Notes: generated by a model from the sequence alone, not told the origin. Counted from the first letter of the stretch, positions 1 through 8,539 are shown. The stretch is DNA of 28,959 nt from Anaerolineales bacterium (GCA_020432595.1 JAGQGA010000008.1:1-28959); one strand, 5' to 3'. Program-made: numbers and translations.

Positions 1-2
1 CC

Positions 3-281
3 AAAGCCGGGGATGCCGCTGCCTGTGCCGCTTATGTGCAGGGGTATAACAACATTCTTTATGGCACGCGCTTCTTTGATGAAGTGCCAGCCAACTGGCA
101 AGACATTGATTCCCTCTACGTACTGCTCTTCATCTACTCGCTGGATCGCACCCGCCCCGCCTATCTTTCCTGCGCCAACTCTGGGCGTATTGATGATTTT
201 AACTACAGCCTAGCCTACACGACCATTAACGACACGCTGGAAGTGCTAAACCCAACCGTGCAAAGCGCCGCCAGCCGATAA
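3..281 (+). CDS. C-terminal end of an unrecognised protein (5' truncated by window edge)
   Basis: An open frame runs from the window edge to a TAA at 279-281 and gives about 92 C-terminal residues. The frame has no stop before the edge, so the gene starts outside the window. The fragment is rich in Tyr, Asn and Asp, with segments such as VQGYNNILYGTRFF and ANSGRIDDFNYSLAYTTIND. It has no obvious membrane segment. I do not recognise the family; the composition would suit a secreted or surface protein, but that is a guess. It converges on the A2M gene across a short region holding a parS site and a perfect palindrome. The internal GTG at 36 is not a believable start because the frame continues upstream. 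Confidence 0.55.
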   Translation, partial: KAGDAAACAAYVQGYNNILYGTRFFDEVPANWQDIDSLYVLLFIYSLDRTRPAYLSCANSGRIDDFNYSLAYTTINDTLEVLNPTVQSAASR

Positions 282-330
282 AAAATCAAGCGTTCCGTTG
301 TGCTGTAGCAAACGAAACGCCCGATCGGGT

Positions 331-350
331 ACTGTTTCACGTGAAACAGT
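331..350. other. parS: parS centromere-like site (ParB binding)
   Basis: A perfect 20-bp palindrome whose central 16 bp, TGTTTCACGTGAAACA (333-348), is the canonical bacterial parS sequence recognised by chromosomal ParB. A chance exact 16-mer in 29 kb is negligible. It sits between two convergent genes, directly beside a second palindrome CCCGATCGGG (320-329). Known role of the family: ParB-CTP clamps load at parS, spread, and organise and segregate the origin region with ParA and SMC. A parS site suggests, without proving, that this segment lies fairly near the replication origin. No parA or parB is in the window. Confidence 0.85.
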
Positions 351-370
351 TATGTCTATTTGTTCATACG

Positions 371-398
371 GTAGAGACGCAAAATTTTGCGTCTCTAC
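371..398. repeat. 28-bp perfect palindrome, first of two dispersed copies; probable terminator between convergent genes
   Basis: Arms GTAGAGACGCAAAA and TTTTGCGTCTCTAC form a perfect palindrome, followed on the + strand by a T-rich tract (399-405). It lies between the stop of the partial + gene (281) and the stop of the - strand A2M gene (402), a natural place for a bidirectional terminator. Nearly the same 28 bp recurs at 13151-13178 with one central change, so it is also a dispersed repeat. Confidence 0.7.
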
Positions 399-401
399 TT
401 T

Positions 402-3400
402 TTATTCAATGACAAACGGGGTACTGGATGAACGACCCCATACCGTCAAATCATACATGGCATAGACCTCGGTGGGCATGGCGGTGAAGATGCCCCGGTG
501 CTGAGCGCGGGCAATATAGGTAAAGGTGTGGGGGCCACTGTCCATTTCGGTAATGAAGAACGTCACACGGTCACGATGTACCTCTTTGTAGTTGTAGCCA
601 AACTGCTGCCAGCGGTATTCTGGCTCTTGATTATGCAAACCAACACGGCTGCTGGTGTTCAATTTTTCGTTGAGCGGCTCCAAGCCACCCGGCAGCATGT
701 CTTCCACCATCATGTAGGCGGCGTTTTGCGGCAGGGTGACGCGAAGCTGGACGCGCACGAGCTGGCCGGGCGCAACGGCCGTTAATACCTTCCCCGTCTT
801 CACATCCACATAACTCCGCTCAATCTTCACCACACCCGCCGCCGCAATCTCCGCTTGCGCCAGGTAAACGCGATGGTTGAGGGTGAGATACAAACGGCCG
901 TTTGCCCCCTCCCCCTGCCGCACCACCAGCCGATTCGCCCCTGCTTGCAGTTGCTCCGCCGCAATTTCCAGGCTCACCGACGGCTGCCCCGGCCCTAGTG
1001 TGCCAGTGAAAAGCGGCTCGTCGTTGAGCAGCACCGTGTAGGGGGTGTTGCCATTTTCGGCAAAGCTGGTCGCCAGCAGATGGTCGGTCAGTGCCAGAAT
1101 GGCAAACGAGGTTTCATTGGTTGTACCCCAACCCTGCGCCCGTCGCTGTGTCATCAGCCAGCGCACAGCGGCCGTTTCTGTGGCCGTGCCGGGGCGCATT
1201 TGTGCCAGTGCCGACACCACCAACGCGGTTGTTCGCACGTCGGAAGCCATCGTTTTGCTGGTGTATTCCCCATCGTGGTTGGCACCAGACCAGTGGACAA
1301 GGTTGTTTTGAGTGGAAACGGCCGTTTCTACCACCCCATCCAACAATTCCTGCCCCTTCGCCGTTTCCCCCTGCGCGTGCAGCGCCAACGCCAACGCCGT
1401 TTTGCCAAAGGTATCCAACTGCGCCACATCCCGCTCATACGCCCGCAGAGCCGCCTGCTCATTGGCCTGACCCGCCAGCGACAAGCTGTAGAGGGCAAAA
1501 GCACGAACACGCTGATCCATCTGGGGCAGATTGTCATTGAGCCAAGCCGCGCCCCGTTCCAGCACCGCCGGGTCAATCTCATGCCCGGCATCCTCAACCA
1601 AGGCCAGCCCAAACAGCACCCAGGCCGTCTGGTAAGCATCGGTGCGGTCGTCAAACCACCAGCCCCAGCCGCCATCGCTGTGCTGGAAGCCATAGAGCCG
1701 CTGCACGCTGGCGTTGATTTTGGCCTCCAGTTCGGGGTCGCGGGAGCCAATGCCAAGCTGGAAGAAGGCGCGGCTGACAACGGCGTTGGGCAGGGCGCGG
1801 CTCATCGTTTGCTCCACGCAGCCATAGGGGTAGCCGGTGAGGTAATCCAGCCCTTCGGTCATCGAGCCAGCAATGGAGCGGCTGAGTTCGAGGTGAACGC
1901 CCCCTCGCGGCAGGGCGTTGGTGGGCTGGGTCAAAGTTGTAGCCCACTCCCCCTGAAAATCGGCGATTTGGGTGACGACATCAGGGATGGACAACGGCCG
2001 TATTTCCAGCGGCAGGGCAATGGCATCCACAAGCTGCTCACCAACGCGGGCGTTGAATTGCAGCGTGGTGGATCCCGCCACACCCGCAAACACGCTCCAG
2101 CCGACAATTTCACGCTGGCCGGGGGGAACGGTAACGGTTTGGACAACGGTTTGGGGGAAGGAAACGTGGGGCGAAACGGCCGTTTCCACCATTTCCACCG
2201 TAATCGTTTGCGGCGCATCGCTGAAATTTTGCACCAGCGTTGAAAGCTGCACCCGGTCGCCAGCCGTTAACCCCTCCGGCAAAATGGGCTGAATGACGAT
2301 AGCTTGTTTGGTTTGCACGTTGATAAACGCTTCGCCAACCTGGGTGTCGGTGGTGGTGGCAACGGCCGTTAAGCGCCAGCTTGTCAGCGAATCGGGCATT
2401 GTCACCGTCACCGTCGCCTCGCCGTTGTAGTCGGTGTGGAGGACGGGGAACCAGGCAGCCGTATCGGGAAAATCGGTGCGTGGCCCATCAATCCCTTCGG
2501 GGCAATCACCACAGCCATCGCCACCACCACCGCCCATGCCCCCTTCCCACAGATACCGGTCGGGCGAGAGCGAATCGCTGGCGCGGGTGGTGCGGTCGCG
2601 GAAATAGTAAAACGAGTCGTAGATAGAGCCATTTAGCACCTCGCTGAGGGCAAAGATGGCTTCGTCAACCAGCGCCAGCGACACCTCGGCCGAAACTGGC
2701 ACCCCGGCCGGGTTGGTGACGCGCACGGTAAACGTGGCTTCTTCCCCCGGCGCGTAGCTTGGCTTGTTGGGGGTTAGGGCAACCTGAAGCTGTTTGTCAG
2801 CGGCGGGAACGACGAGATTGATGCTGCCGATCACCAAACGGCTTTCGGGCAAGCTGTAGTAAGTGTCTTCGGTGAAGGTGGTGTCTAGTGGTTGCCAGGC
2901 GTTGACCAGTAGATGGATGTTGGGAGCATCGCTGGGCAAAACGGGGATTTCGACGCGGGTGACGGGGGCGGTGAGTTCAATACGCTGCTGGCGATGAATG
3001 GTGTCACGCTCCCAAGTAAGCAGGGCAGAGCCGTCAAAATCGGACTGGATAAAAAGCTGTGCCGTTTCGCCGGGGGCGTATTGGTCTTTGTCGAGATAGA
3101 GCTTTAGGCCAGCGAAGCGACTGTAGTAACCATTGCCCTGGTCTTGGTAAGCATAGAAGTAGGTGGTGGAATTGAGGTTACGACGACGGCTGTCCACACC
3201 GGTAATGGTGAGCTTGTAGGCACCGGTTTGGGGTAGGGTGATGGGGTGGAACAAACGGCCGTTTTCGTTCGTTGCCGCCGTTGCCACCAAAATTGGCTCG
3301 GTGTATTTGTCTTGATCGTAGCTGTAGCGGGTGAGGGTGAGGGTGAGGGAACGGCCGTTTACCGGCTCTCCTTGAATGGTTTTCACCGTAACCGGCAGTT

Positions 3401-6095
3401 GGAAGGGAGCGTTGGCGGAGAAGAACCGGTTGCGCTGGTCAATGATCAGCTTTTCGGCCGTGGCAAAAAGCCTGATCGCCGTGAGGCCGCTAACCGTTTG
3501 ATGGCTGCCGTCATCCACCGTGGCTTCGATGGCAAACGGCATACTGTCACGCTCGTAAAGCTGTTGGGCAAAGTTATCGGTAGTTAGCGTGGTGGTAAAA
3601 CGGCCGTTTTCATCCGTTTTGCCCGTAATCGGTTCAGAAACATAGCCGCGCCAGGCATAACGCCGATAGACGTGCAGGGTCACGTCCGCATTGGGTACCG
3701 GCTCGCCCAGGTAGTAGGCGGCATCTACCGTAATTTGCACGGTGTCACCCACAACAACCTGGGTTTGGTCGGTGGTGATGGTGACGCTGAAATCGGGTTT
3801 GCGATACTCCTCAACCTTGAAAATCTGGCTGTGGCCTTCCTCCAAAGCGCGAATTTCCACGCTGTAGTCGCCCAGCATGGCTCCCTCAGCAAGAGTAAAG
3901 CTGCCGTTGACAGTGCCGAACCAGTTGGTTTGCAGGGTACTGGTTTGGACAATGTTGTGGCGGGCATCCCGAATGAGGGCGGTAACGGCCGTTTCCTCCG
4001 GCAAAATATCTAACCGGGCATCGTTGTTGCGGCGAATGATGGCCTTGTAGTAGACGGTTTGGCCGGGCTGGTAAATGGGTCGGTCGGTGTAAAGATGAAC
4101 GGCGGCCTCCTTGGGTGTGCCGGCCCAACCATAATACGATGTCCAACTACCTCCTAATCCGGTGAGCGTTGTTTGGCCGTTTAGCTCGGCGGCGACAAGG
4201 GTAACGCCTTCCAGCGGCTGGGAGAAGGTGGCAATACCATCCTCGTTGGTGGTGGCCTGGTTTAGGGCGGTGGCATTGCGGTCATAGAGGGTGACGGTGG
4301 CGTTGGGTTGGGAACGGCCGTTGCGGTCTGCCACCCAGGCTACAAGCTGCCCATCGCCCTGTTTCACCGCCACGGTGTGGTCGCTGAGCATGACAAAAAG
4401 CTGGTCGTTGATGGTACCATTGCCTAAATCGAGCAGGTAAAGACCGGGAAGCGTATCAGCGGGCAGCGTGGTTTCGCTGATGGCCTGGGTGGTGGTGATG
4501 GGCCAGGTGGAAACGGCCGTTAAACCATCCGTCGCCACCGACTGCGGCTCATAATCCCAATAGCCGCCATACAAACCAGCAAAGCCAGTGCCATAACGCT
4601 GGATAAATTGGGGGAGCGTTAGCGGGTAAAGCGTGGCCGTCACCCCTTTGCTGTTCCTGTGGACGCTATATTGCACGGCGCGGCGGCCATCGGGGAAAAG
4701 CTGCTGCACATTTTCGCCCCAGCCAAAGGTGGCGACTGGCTGGGCAATGGGCGCAGGAGCGGTGGTAAAACGCTGAATACGTTCGCTCTTAAGCAATTGG
4801 ACACCGTCAGCACCGTAAATGGTAGGGGTAATGGTGATGGTGTATTGTGTGTTGTGTTCCCAGGCGTTATTGGCAGGGGTGATGATAAGAACGTTGTCTT
4901 GCCAGCTAAAACGGCCGTTTATGGCCGGTGTAATGGTGACAGCTTCTTCAACTGCGGCATGGTCTACGAGGTTGGAAAAGGCAATACGAACGTTTGTGTC
5001 AACGGCCACCTGATGGCCCAAGGGGTGCATGGCAGTGATAAGAGGTGGGGTAGTAAAGGAATGGGTTTTAGGGACAGGCAAAACGATGCCGTTTCGATCA
5101 TGCAAGGGGGCAGTAAATTTGAGAAGATAGGTTGTGTCTGGTTCAAAAATGGCGGTAGGGGTAAACAAAACGGTCGTTTTGTTGGTTGACCATTGCCAAT
5201 GCCCAGCGATGTCGGGAGAAAAGGCGAAGGTATCGCTGAGTCCGGGATCAATGGGGTAGTTGAAGTAGAGGCGAACGGCCGTTTTACCGTTCGCTTTAAC
5301 AGTGTCATCTAGTTTGGCGATAGAGTCGGCTAAATGATACGGCCAACTGAGATTGCGACCAAGGGGGATATTTTGCTGGGAAACGGCCGTTTCTGCCAGC
5401 CGCACCTCATATTCTTCATCCCCCACAAACGGTTCCGTAAATGTCAACGCCAAATTGGTCTCGCTTTTCCATTCGATGGTAAAGGTCAGTGGCGGGTTGA
5501 CCGCCAGGGCGGCCATGACCGAATCGGCGTTCATGGGTTGGGTGAATTGGAGATGGATGGTGGGGTAGAGTTGGGTAAAAACGGCCGTTTCCGGCACTGC
5601 CTTCACCTCAGGGGCAACGGCATGGTGCAGCCGCCACCGCTGCGGCTGGGCCAACGTTTTGCCATCGGCACTTTGCAGCCCACTGTGCAGCGTCAGCGTG
5701 CTAACTTGCCCGACAAACCCCCAGCTAGGGGTGAAGGTGAAGCTGGTGAAATCATCGTTCCAAACGGCTTCGCCTGGTGTAGAGGGATCAATCAGCAGCG
5801 GCATTTTCATGCTGCCGGGGGCCATGGGCTGGTTAAATTGAATGGTGATGGGGGCGGAAGCCGGGTAGCCATCCAGAGGAAAGGTTTCGACGAAGGTGGC
5901 GGTGAGAGTTTCCGGCACGGGGGTTTGGGTGGGGCGCAGGGTGGGGGTAGGAACGGCCGTTTCCGTCGCCATTCCCTCCTCCGTGGGCGTGGGCGGGATT
6001 TCCAGCGCGGGGCCGGTGGAGCCGCCGCAGGCAATGGGTTGCAGGGTCAACAGAAGCAACGGGATAAACAGTAAAACAGCCGCGAACTTTCTCAT
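402..6095 (-). CDS. Alpha-2-macroglobulin-like lipoprotein with intact thioester motif
   Basis: A 1897-residue protein starting at MRKFAAVLLF. I chose this start over an in-frame ATG 48 nt upstream because GGGAG lies about 8 nt before it and the signal peptide then begins at residue 1. A hydrophobic segment ends at Cys23 (PIAC, an imperfect lipobox), followed by a Pro/Thr-rich linker (about 32-65), which suggests a lipid-anchored periplasmic or surface protein. About four Ig-like Big_5 repeats follow (about 70-460). An MG2-type segment with YTDRPIYQPG lies near residue 667, a Gly/Cys-rich stretch that may be the bait region near 1180-1200, then the thioester domain with GCVEQ at 1425-1429. 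Known role: the Cys-Gln thioester traps attacking proteases after bait cleavage. The usual partner PBP1C is not adjacent. The gene carries about 17 ACGGCCGT motifs, so it is a long-term resident. Confidence 0.9.
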   Translation of the reverse strand: MRKFAAVLLFIPLLLLTLQPIACGGSTGPALEIPPTPTEEGMATETAVPTPTLRPTQTPVPETLTATFVETFPLDGYPASAPITIQFNQPMAPGSMKMPLLIDPSTPGEAVWNDDFTSFTFTPSWGFVGQVSTLTLHSGLQSADGKTLAQPQRWRLHHAVAPEVKAVPETAVFTQLYPTIHLQFTQPMNADSVMAALAVNPPLTFTIEWKSETNLALTFTEPFVGDEEYEVRLAETAVSQQNIPLGRNLSWPYHLADSIAKLDDTVKANGKTAVRLYFNYPIDPGLSDTFAFSPDIAGHWQWSTNKTTVLFTPTAIFEPDTTYLLKFTAPLHDRNGIVLPVPKTHSFTTPPLITAMHPLGHQVAVDTNVRIAFSNLVDHAAVEEAVTITPAINGRFSWQDNVLIITPANNAWEHNTQYTITITPTIYGADGVQLLKSERIQRFTTAPAPIAQPVATFGWGENVQQLFPDGRRAVQYSVHRNSKGVTATLYPLTLPQFIQRYGTGFAGLYGGYWDYEPQSVATDGLTAVSTWPITTTQAISETTLPADTLPGLYLLDLGNGTINDQLFVMLSDHTVAVKQGDGQLVAWVADRNGRSQPNATVTLYDRNATALNQATTNEDGIATFSQPLEGVTLVAAELNGQTTLTGLGGSWTSYYGWAGTPKEAAVHLYTDRPIYQPGQTVYYKAIIRRNNDARLDILPEETAVTALIRDARHNIVQTSTLQTNWFGTVNGSFTLAEGAMLGDYSVEIRALEEGHSQIFKVEEYRKPDFSVTITTDQTQVVVGDTVQITVDAAYYLGEPVPNADVTLHVYRRYAWRGYVSEPITGKTDENGRFTTTLTTDNFAQQLYERDSMPFAIEATVDDGSHQTVSGLTAIRLFATAEKLIIDQRNRFFSANAPFQLPVTVKTIQGEPVNGRSLTLTLTRYSYDQDKYTEPILVATAATNENGRLFHPITLPQTGAYKLTITGVDSRRRNLNSTTYFYAYQDQGNGYYSRFAGLKLYLDKDQYAPGETAQLFIQSDFDGSALLTWERDTIHRQQRIELTAPVTRVEIPVLPSDAPNIHLLVNAWQPLDTTFTEDTYYSLPESRLVIGSINLVVPAADKQLQVALTPNKPSYAPGEEATFTVRVTNPAGVPVSAEVSLALVDEAIFALSEVLNGSIYDSFYYFRDRTTRASDSLSPDRYLWEGGMGGGGGDGCGDCPEGIDGPRTDFPDTAAWFPVLHTDYNGEATVTVTMPDSLTSWRLTAVATTTDTQVGEAFINVQTKQAIVIQPILPEGLTAGDRVQLSTLVQNFSDAPQTITVEMVETAVSPHVSFPQTVVQTVTVPPGQREIVGWSVFAGVAGSTTLQFNARVGEQLVDAIALPLEIRPLSIPDVVTQIADFQGEWATTLTQPTNALPRGGVHLELSRSIAGSMTEGLDYLTGYPYGCVEQTMSRALPNAVVSRAFFQLGIGSRDPELEAKINASVQRLYGFQHSDGGWGWWFDDRTDAYQTAWVLFGLALVEDAGHEIDPAVLERGAAWLNDNLPQMDQRVRAFALYSLSLAGQANEQAALRAYERDVAQLDTFGKTALALALHAQGETAKGQELLDGVVETAVSTQNNLVHWSGANHDGEYTSKTMASDVRTTALVVSALAQMRPGTATETAAVRWLMTQRRAQGWGTTNETSFAILALTDHLLATSFAENGNTPYTVLLNDEPLFTGTLGPGQPSVSLEIAAEQLQAGANRLVVRQGEGANGRLYLTLNHRVYLAQAEIAAAGVVKIERSYVDVKTGKVLTAVAPGQLVRVQLRVTLPQNAAYMMVEDMLPGGLEPLNEKLNTSSRVGLHNQEPEYRWQQFGYNYKEVHRDRVTFFITEMDSGPHTFTYIARAQHRGIFTAMPTEVYAMYDLTVWGRSSSTPFVIE

Positions 6096-6454
6096 GATGG
6101 TTCTCCCGACGCAGACAAACGCGCCAAAGCTGGCAATCTGCATCTCGATTGATCTCTTGTTGGTTGGCTCGGTTGTGCTAACGAGATGAGGGTAGTGTAG
6201 GGGAAAACGGCCGTTTGCCGCTCAACGTGAAACGGGTGGGAAAGCTACGGAATGGGTATGAAAGTGATGGGGTGAGATTGGGAGATTGGGAGATTAGGAG
6301 ATTGAGAGATTAGCCGCGTTCAATCTTTTGAACAAGCCAGAACCGAAAGCGTTTCACAGAGGTTCACAGAGAAGGCACAGAGGGGCACAGAGAAGAAATG
6401 AGTCTTTTTTCGCTTCCTCTGTGAACCTCTCTCTTATCTTTGTGTAACTCTGTG
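6096..6454. other. Gene-free region with short-period repeats
   Basis: No credible gene. It holds an AAAACGGCCGTTTG motif near 6205, five tandem copies of the octamer GAGATTGG with drift (6274-6313), and a cluster of CACAGAG-type units (about 6355-6395). A reverse-complementary CTCTGTGAACCTCTC stretch at about 6416-6430 means the RNA could fold into a long imperfect hairpin. The same octamer family recurs near 12436-12505 and 22690-22740. It may provide the A2M promoter and the GNAT terminator, but I see no clear consensus promoter. Confidence 0.6.
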
Positions 6455-6925
6455 TCATATCTCGTTTAGTGGCTCGTTTTTCAGGTCATAGACGAATTCG
6501 CAGTTGTCAGGATATGAACAGACTCCCCCAGTGCTTTCGTAGAGCCGCTTGGCGGCCACATTGTCATTTTCAGTGCCGACCCAAATGTCTTCTACATCGC
6601 TGTTCTGGCACAGTTCCTTGAGCAAATTGATTAGCCGCTTGCCAATTCCTTGCTGGCGGTGGGCTGGTGCCACCTCCATCTCGAAAATATAGACCATAGA
6701 GGCATCACAGCATAGGGCTGGCATTCTGTAGGCCGTTAAGAAGGCGATGGGTAAACGGCCGTTTAACGTAATAATGAGATAATTTGTGTCCTGGCTCAAA
6801 AAACGGTGCAGATAGGGTAGCGTCGGCTCGCGTCCGTCCCGTTCATCGGCCGGCATCAAGTTACGAACGACTTGCAGAGCAAGTTGCTCATCGCCTGGCT
6901 GGAGGCGTTGGATTTCGGTGTTCAT
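6455..6925 (-). CDS. GNAT family N-acetyltransferase, AAC(3)-I-like
   Basis: A 156-residue cytoplasmic enzyme of typical single-domain GNAT length. The acetyl-CoA pyrophosphate loop is visible as RQQGIGKRLINLLKE (about residues 93-107), preceded by the beta4 strand YIFEMEVAP and followed by NDNVAAKRLYESTGG, typical of the C-terminal motif. The order of segments resembles AAC(3)-I aminoglycoside acetyltransferases (INLLK after the loop, Tyr-rich IYIF-like strand), but the acceptor cannot be read from sequence. The ATG at 6925 is supported by AGGA about 9 nt upstream. One ACGGCCGT motif inside (about 6754) encodes NGR. Single gene, with a repeat-rich spacer downstream. Confidence 0.8.
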   Translation of the reverse strand: MNTEIQRLQPGDEQLALQVVRNLMPADERDGREPTLPYLHRFLSQDTNYLIITLNGRLPIAFLTAYRMPALCCDASMVYIFEMEVAPAHRQQGIGKRLINLLKELCQNSDVEDIWVGTENDNVAAKRLYESTGGVCSYPDNCEFVYDLKNEPLNEI

Positions 6926-7225
6926 GTGTGTTTTTCCTGGGATAAACGGCCGTTGGGTTACACTATAAAACCATTGCCACTGAGCTTCAACCCTTGCGAG
7001 GATGCCTACTGGGGGTGTAACCGGCTTGGGAAGTTAGCAAGGAGCATGGCTTCTAAAAACTGCAAGTGTTGCCTGCTCTCAAATTCTGACTGCTTACCCC
7101 CCAAGTCCGGTTTATGCAGGGTTGGGCTGTGCACTCTATTGAAATCTTGCACACAGGTATATTTTTGTACATGAGTCATATACGACTGTGACTGGTAGTA
7201 TAAGAACCCGATTTAGTTGTTATTA
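6926..7225. other. Gene-free region, no recognisable element
   Basis: About 300 bp between the GNAT start and the crystallin-like stop. It contains one AAACGGCCGTT motif (about 6945) and otherwise unremarkable sequence. A possible + frame of about 100 codons (6872-7174) overlaps the GNAT gene, has no usable ribosome site and no family resemblance, so I do not call it. Confidence 0.5.
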
Positions 7226-7540
7226 TTAGTCGCTATAACGCCACCAACTCCAAGATGATGCACAATCTCCAAAGTTATTATTATGAGTATCAGAGTCCTC
7301 ATTTTTACCATAGCATTGATATACTCTACCGCCACCATCATGGTGCTCATAAAACTCAACTACTACGCCTTCTTCTAGGTTCCATTTTAATGAAGATAAA
7401 CAATCTTTAAAATCTTGAGTGTGAAGACTGTGCTTAGACTGGGATGCATACTTTGTGACTGCAATGATACGCTTTCTTCCAGATTCACTGAAGTTTTTGT
7501 GTTCGTATAAAACAATTGTGTTTAGAGAAACATCAGACAT
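7226..7540 (-). CDS. Small beta/gamma-crystallin-like protein
   Basis: A 104-residue protein. The ATG at 7540 was chosen because a strong AAAGGAG lies about 8 nt upstream; the longer frame beginning at 7609 lacks support. Two Greek-key-like motifs can be read. The first is LYEHKNFSESGRKRI (about 11-25) ending in DCLSSLKW. The second is FYEHHDGGGRVYQCY (about 61-75) ending in DCASSWSW. The repeated D-C-x-S-S sequence fits the N/D-x-x-S/T-S calcium site of microbial beta/gamma-crystallins, which are usually small Ca2+-binding or structural proteins. No signal peptide is evident. Base composition is clearly more AT-rich than its neighbours and it lacks the ACGGCCGT motif, both suggesting acquisition. 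Function is otherwise unknown. Confidence 0.6.
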   Translation of the reverse strand: MSDVSLNTIVLYEHKNFSESGRKRIIAVTKYASQSKHSLHTQDFKDCLSSLKWNLEEGVVVEFYEHHDGGGRVYQCYGKNEDSDTHNNNFGDCASSWSWWRYSD

Positions 7541-7812
7541 TGCTAAACTCCTTTTATTTGTACAATTTACATGCAATTGTATATTGAACATTTCGTCAAC
7601 AACCGACATCTGATAAACAATATTACATTTATTACCTCCTTTTGATGGTTTTTAACGCAACCCAATTTGGCTCCACCTGCACAAAAGGATTCGGAGCCGA
7701 TAAGCTCGGTATCCACCCTGTGTCAGATAAAGCTAAATTTATCAATGGCGATGATCTGATTCATAGTATAAACGAGGCTAAAAATGGTGGCAACAGGTTT
7801 CTCATTATCAAG

Positions 7813-7861
7813 CATCAAGAAAGGGTAAGGAGGAGGAAAACGGCCGTTTTCCCCCAACATG
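7813..7861. repeat. Palindromic intergenic repeat, copy 1 of 3 (downstream of higA)
   Basis: Begins CATCAAGAAAGGGTAAGG and continues into GGAAAACGGCCGTTTTCC then CCCAACATG. The same unit recurs in the same orientation at 8540-8590 and 9633-9680. The palindrome (7835-7852) could act as a terminator for the higBA transcript, whose stop is at 7875. Copies 1 and 2 exactly bracket higBA. Confidence 0.8.
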
Positions 7862-7874
7862 AAACAGCTACCAG

Positions 7875-8186
7875 CTACAGAATTGGCTCCATCACTCTTG
7901 GTTCAACCTTTTTGAGGATTTCGTCGCGGGTAGAGAGCGTTTTTAAATCATATATCGCTTGAAGATTGAGCCAAGAGACTGGATCACCGCCAAAATAACG
8001 TGCCAAACGCACGGCGGTATCGGCCGTAATCGAACGGCGTTCCTTAACAATTTCGTGAATGCGCGTTGCTGGCACGCCTAGCGCCAACGCCAGCGCGTTG
8101 ACGCTCATGTCTAACGGAAGCAAAAAATCTTCGCGCAAAATTTCCCCCGGGTGAACGGGGCGCATACGATTGATGGGTTGGGTCAT
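7875..8186 (-). CDS. higA: HigA-type antitoxin (XRE/HTH family)
   Basis: A 103-residue DNA-binding protein. The opening NRMRPVHPGEILREDFL is the hallmark of the HigA/VapI antitoxin group, followed by an XRE helix-turn-helix (about 27-75: SVNALALALGVPATRIHEIVKER) and RYFGGDPVSWLNLQAIYDL. The ATG at 8186 has GAGGT 7 nt upstream. It is the second gene of a toxin-first operon, 10 nt after the higB stop, as usual for higBA. Known role: neutralises HigB and represses the shared promoter; an inverted repeat over that promoter fits. No ACGGCCGT motif inside the gene. Confidence 0.9.
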   Translation of the reverse strand: MTQPINRMRPVHPGEILREDFLLPLDMSVNALALALGVPATRIHEIVKERRSITADTAVRLARYFGGDPVSWLNLQAIYDLKTLSTRDEILKKVEPRVMEPIL

Positions 8187-8196
8187 TACCGATACC

Positions 8197-8475
8197 TCAA
8201 TGATAATCTACAATCTCAACATTTATTGGGCCACTTTCAGTCCAAACAAAGCAAACACGAAATTGGTTGTTGATACGGATGCTAAATTGTCCTTGCCGAT
8301 CTCCCTTGAGGGCTTCTAGCCGATTCCCGGGTGGGGAGCGCAAAAAATCAAGCGTTTGTGCAGCATCTAATTGGGTTAACTTCCGAACAGCCACATTCTT
8401 GAATGCCCTAAATTGAGGGGGATCATTCCCTTCGTAAAGAGCCTGTGTATGTTTGCAGCGAAATGACTGAATCAT
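8197..8475 (-). CDS. higB: HigB-type toxin (RelE superfamily mRNA interferase)
   Basis: A 92-residue protein starting MIQSFRCKHTQALYEG, the characteristic HigB opening. It ends with GQFSIRINNQFRVCFVWTESGPINVEIVDYH, which matches the RelE-fold core (the W...R.CF strand and the terminal DYH). Length is typical. Known role: ribosome-dependent mRNA cleavage, blocked by HigA. The ATG has no Shine-Dalgarno. A consensus-like promoter places the transcription start at or within 1-2 nt of the ATG, so the transcript is probably leaderless. Nothing suggests inactivation. Confidence 0.9.
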   Translation of the reverse strand: MIQSFRCKHTQALYEGNDPPQFRAFKNVAVRKLTQLDAAQTLDFLRSPPGNRLEALKGDRQGQFSIRINNQFRVCFVWTESGPINVEIVDYH

Positions 8476-8482
8476 GCCAACA

Positions 8483-8510
8483 TTGTATTACGTGCGGCGT
8501 AATACGTCAA
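8483..8510 (-). promoter_or_regulatory. higBA promoter overlapped by an inverted-repeat operator
   Basis: On the - strand, TTGACG (8505-8510), a 16-bp spacer and TACAAT (8483-8488) form a good sigma-70-type promoter. A perfect inverted repeat GTATTACG-N5-CGTAATAC (8485-8505) covers the spacer and touches both boxes, the expected position for HigA autorepression. The predicted start point is next to the higB ATG at 8475. Confidence 0.75.
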
Positions 8511-8539
8511 TCGGAAAAGTTGGGTTTTTGGGCAGCGAA

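Noticed and set aside
1080..2243. Long + strand frame of 387 codons opposite the A2M gene
   Set aside because: A shadow of the GC-rich A2M gene; Pro/Arg/Gln-rich translation with no domain, whereas the opposite strand encodes the thioester domain.
5334..6074. 246-codon + strand frame opposite the A2M N-terminus
   Set aside because: A shadow frame; Gly/Arg-rich, no motif, and the opposite strand shows a signal peptide and Ig-like repeats.
7642..7962. A + strand frame of 106 codons
   Set aside because: It overlaps the 3' end of higA on the other strand, crosses the palindromic repeat and has no family resemblance; the higA reading is far better supported.
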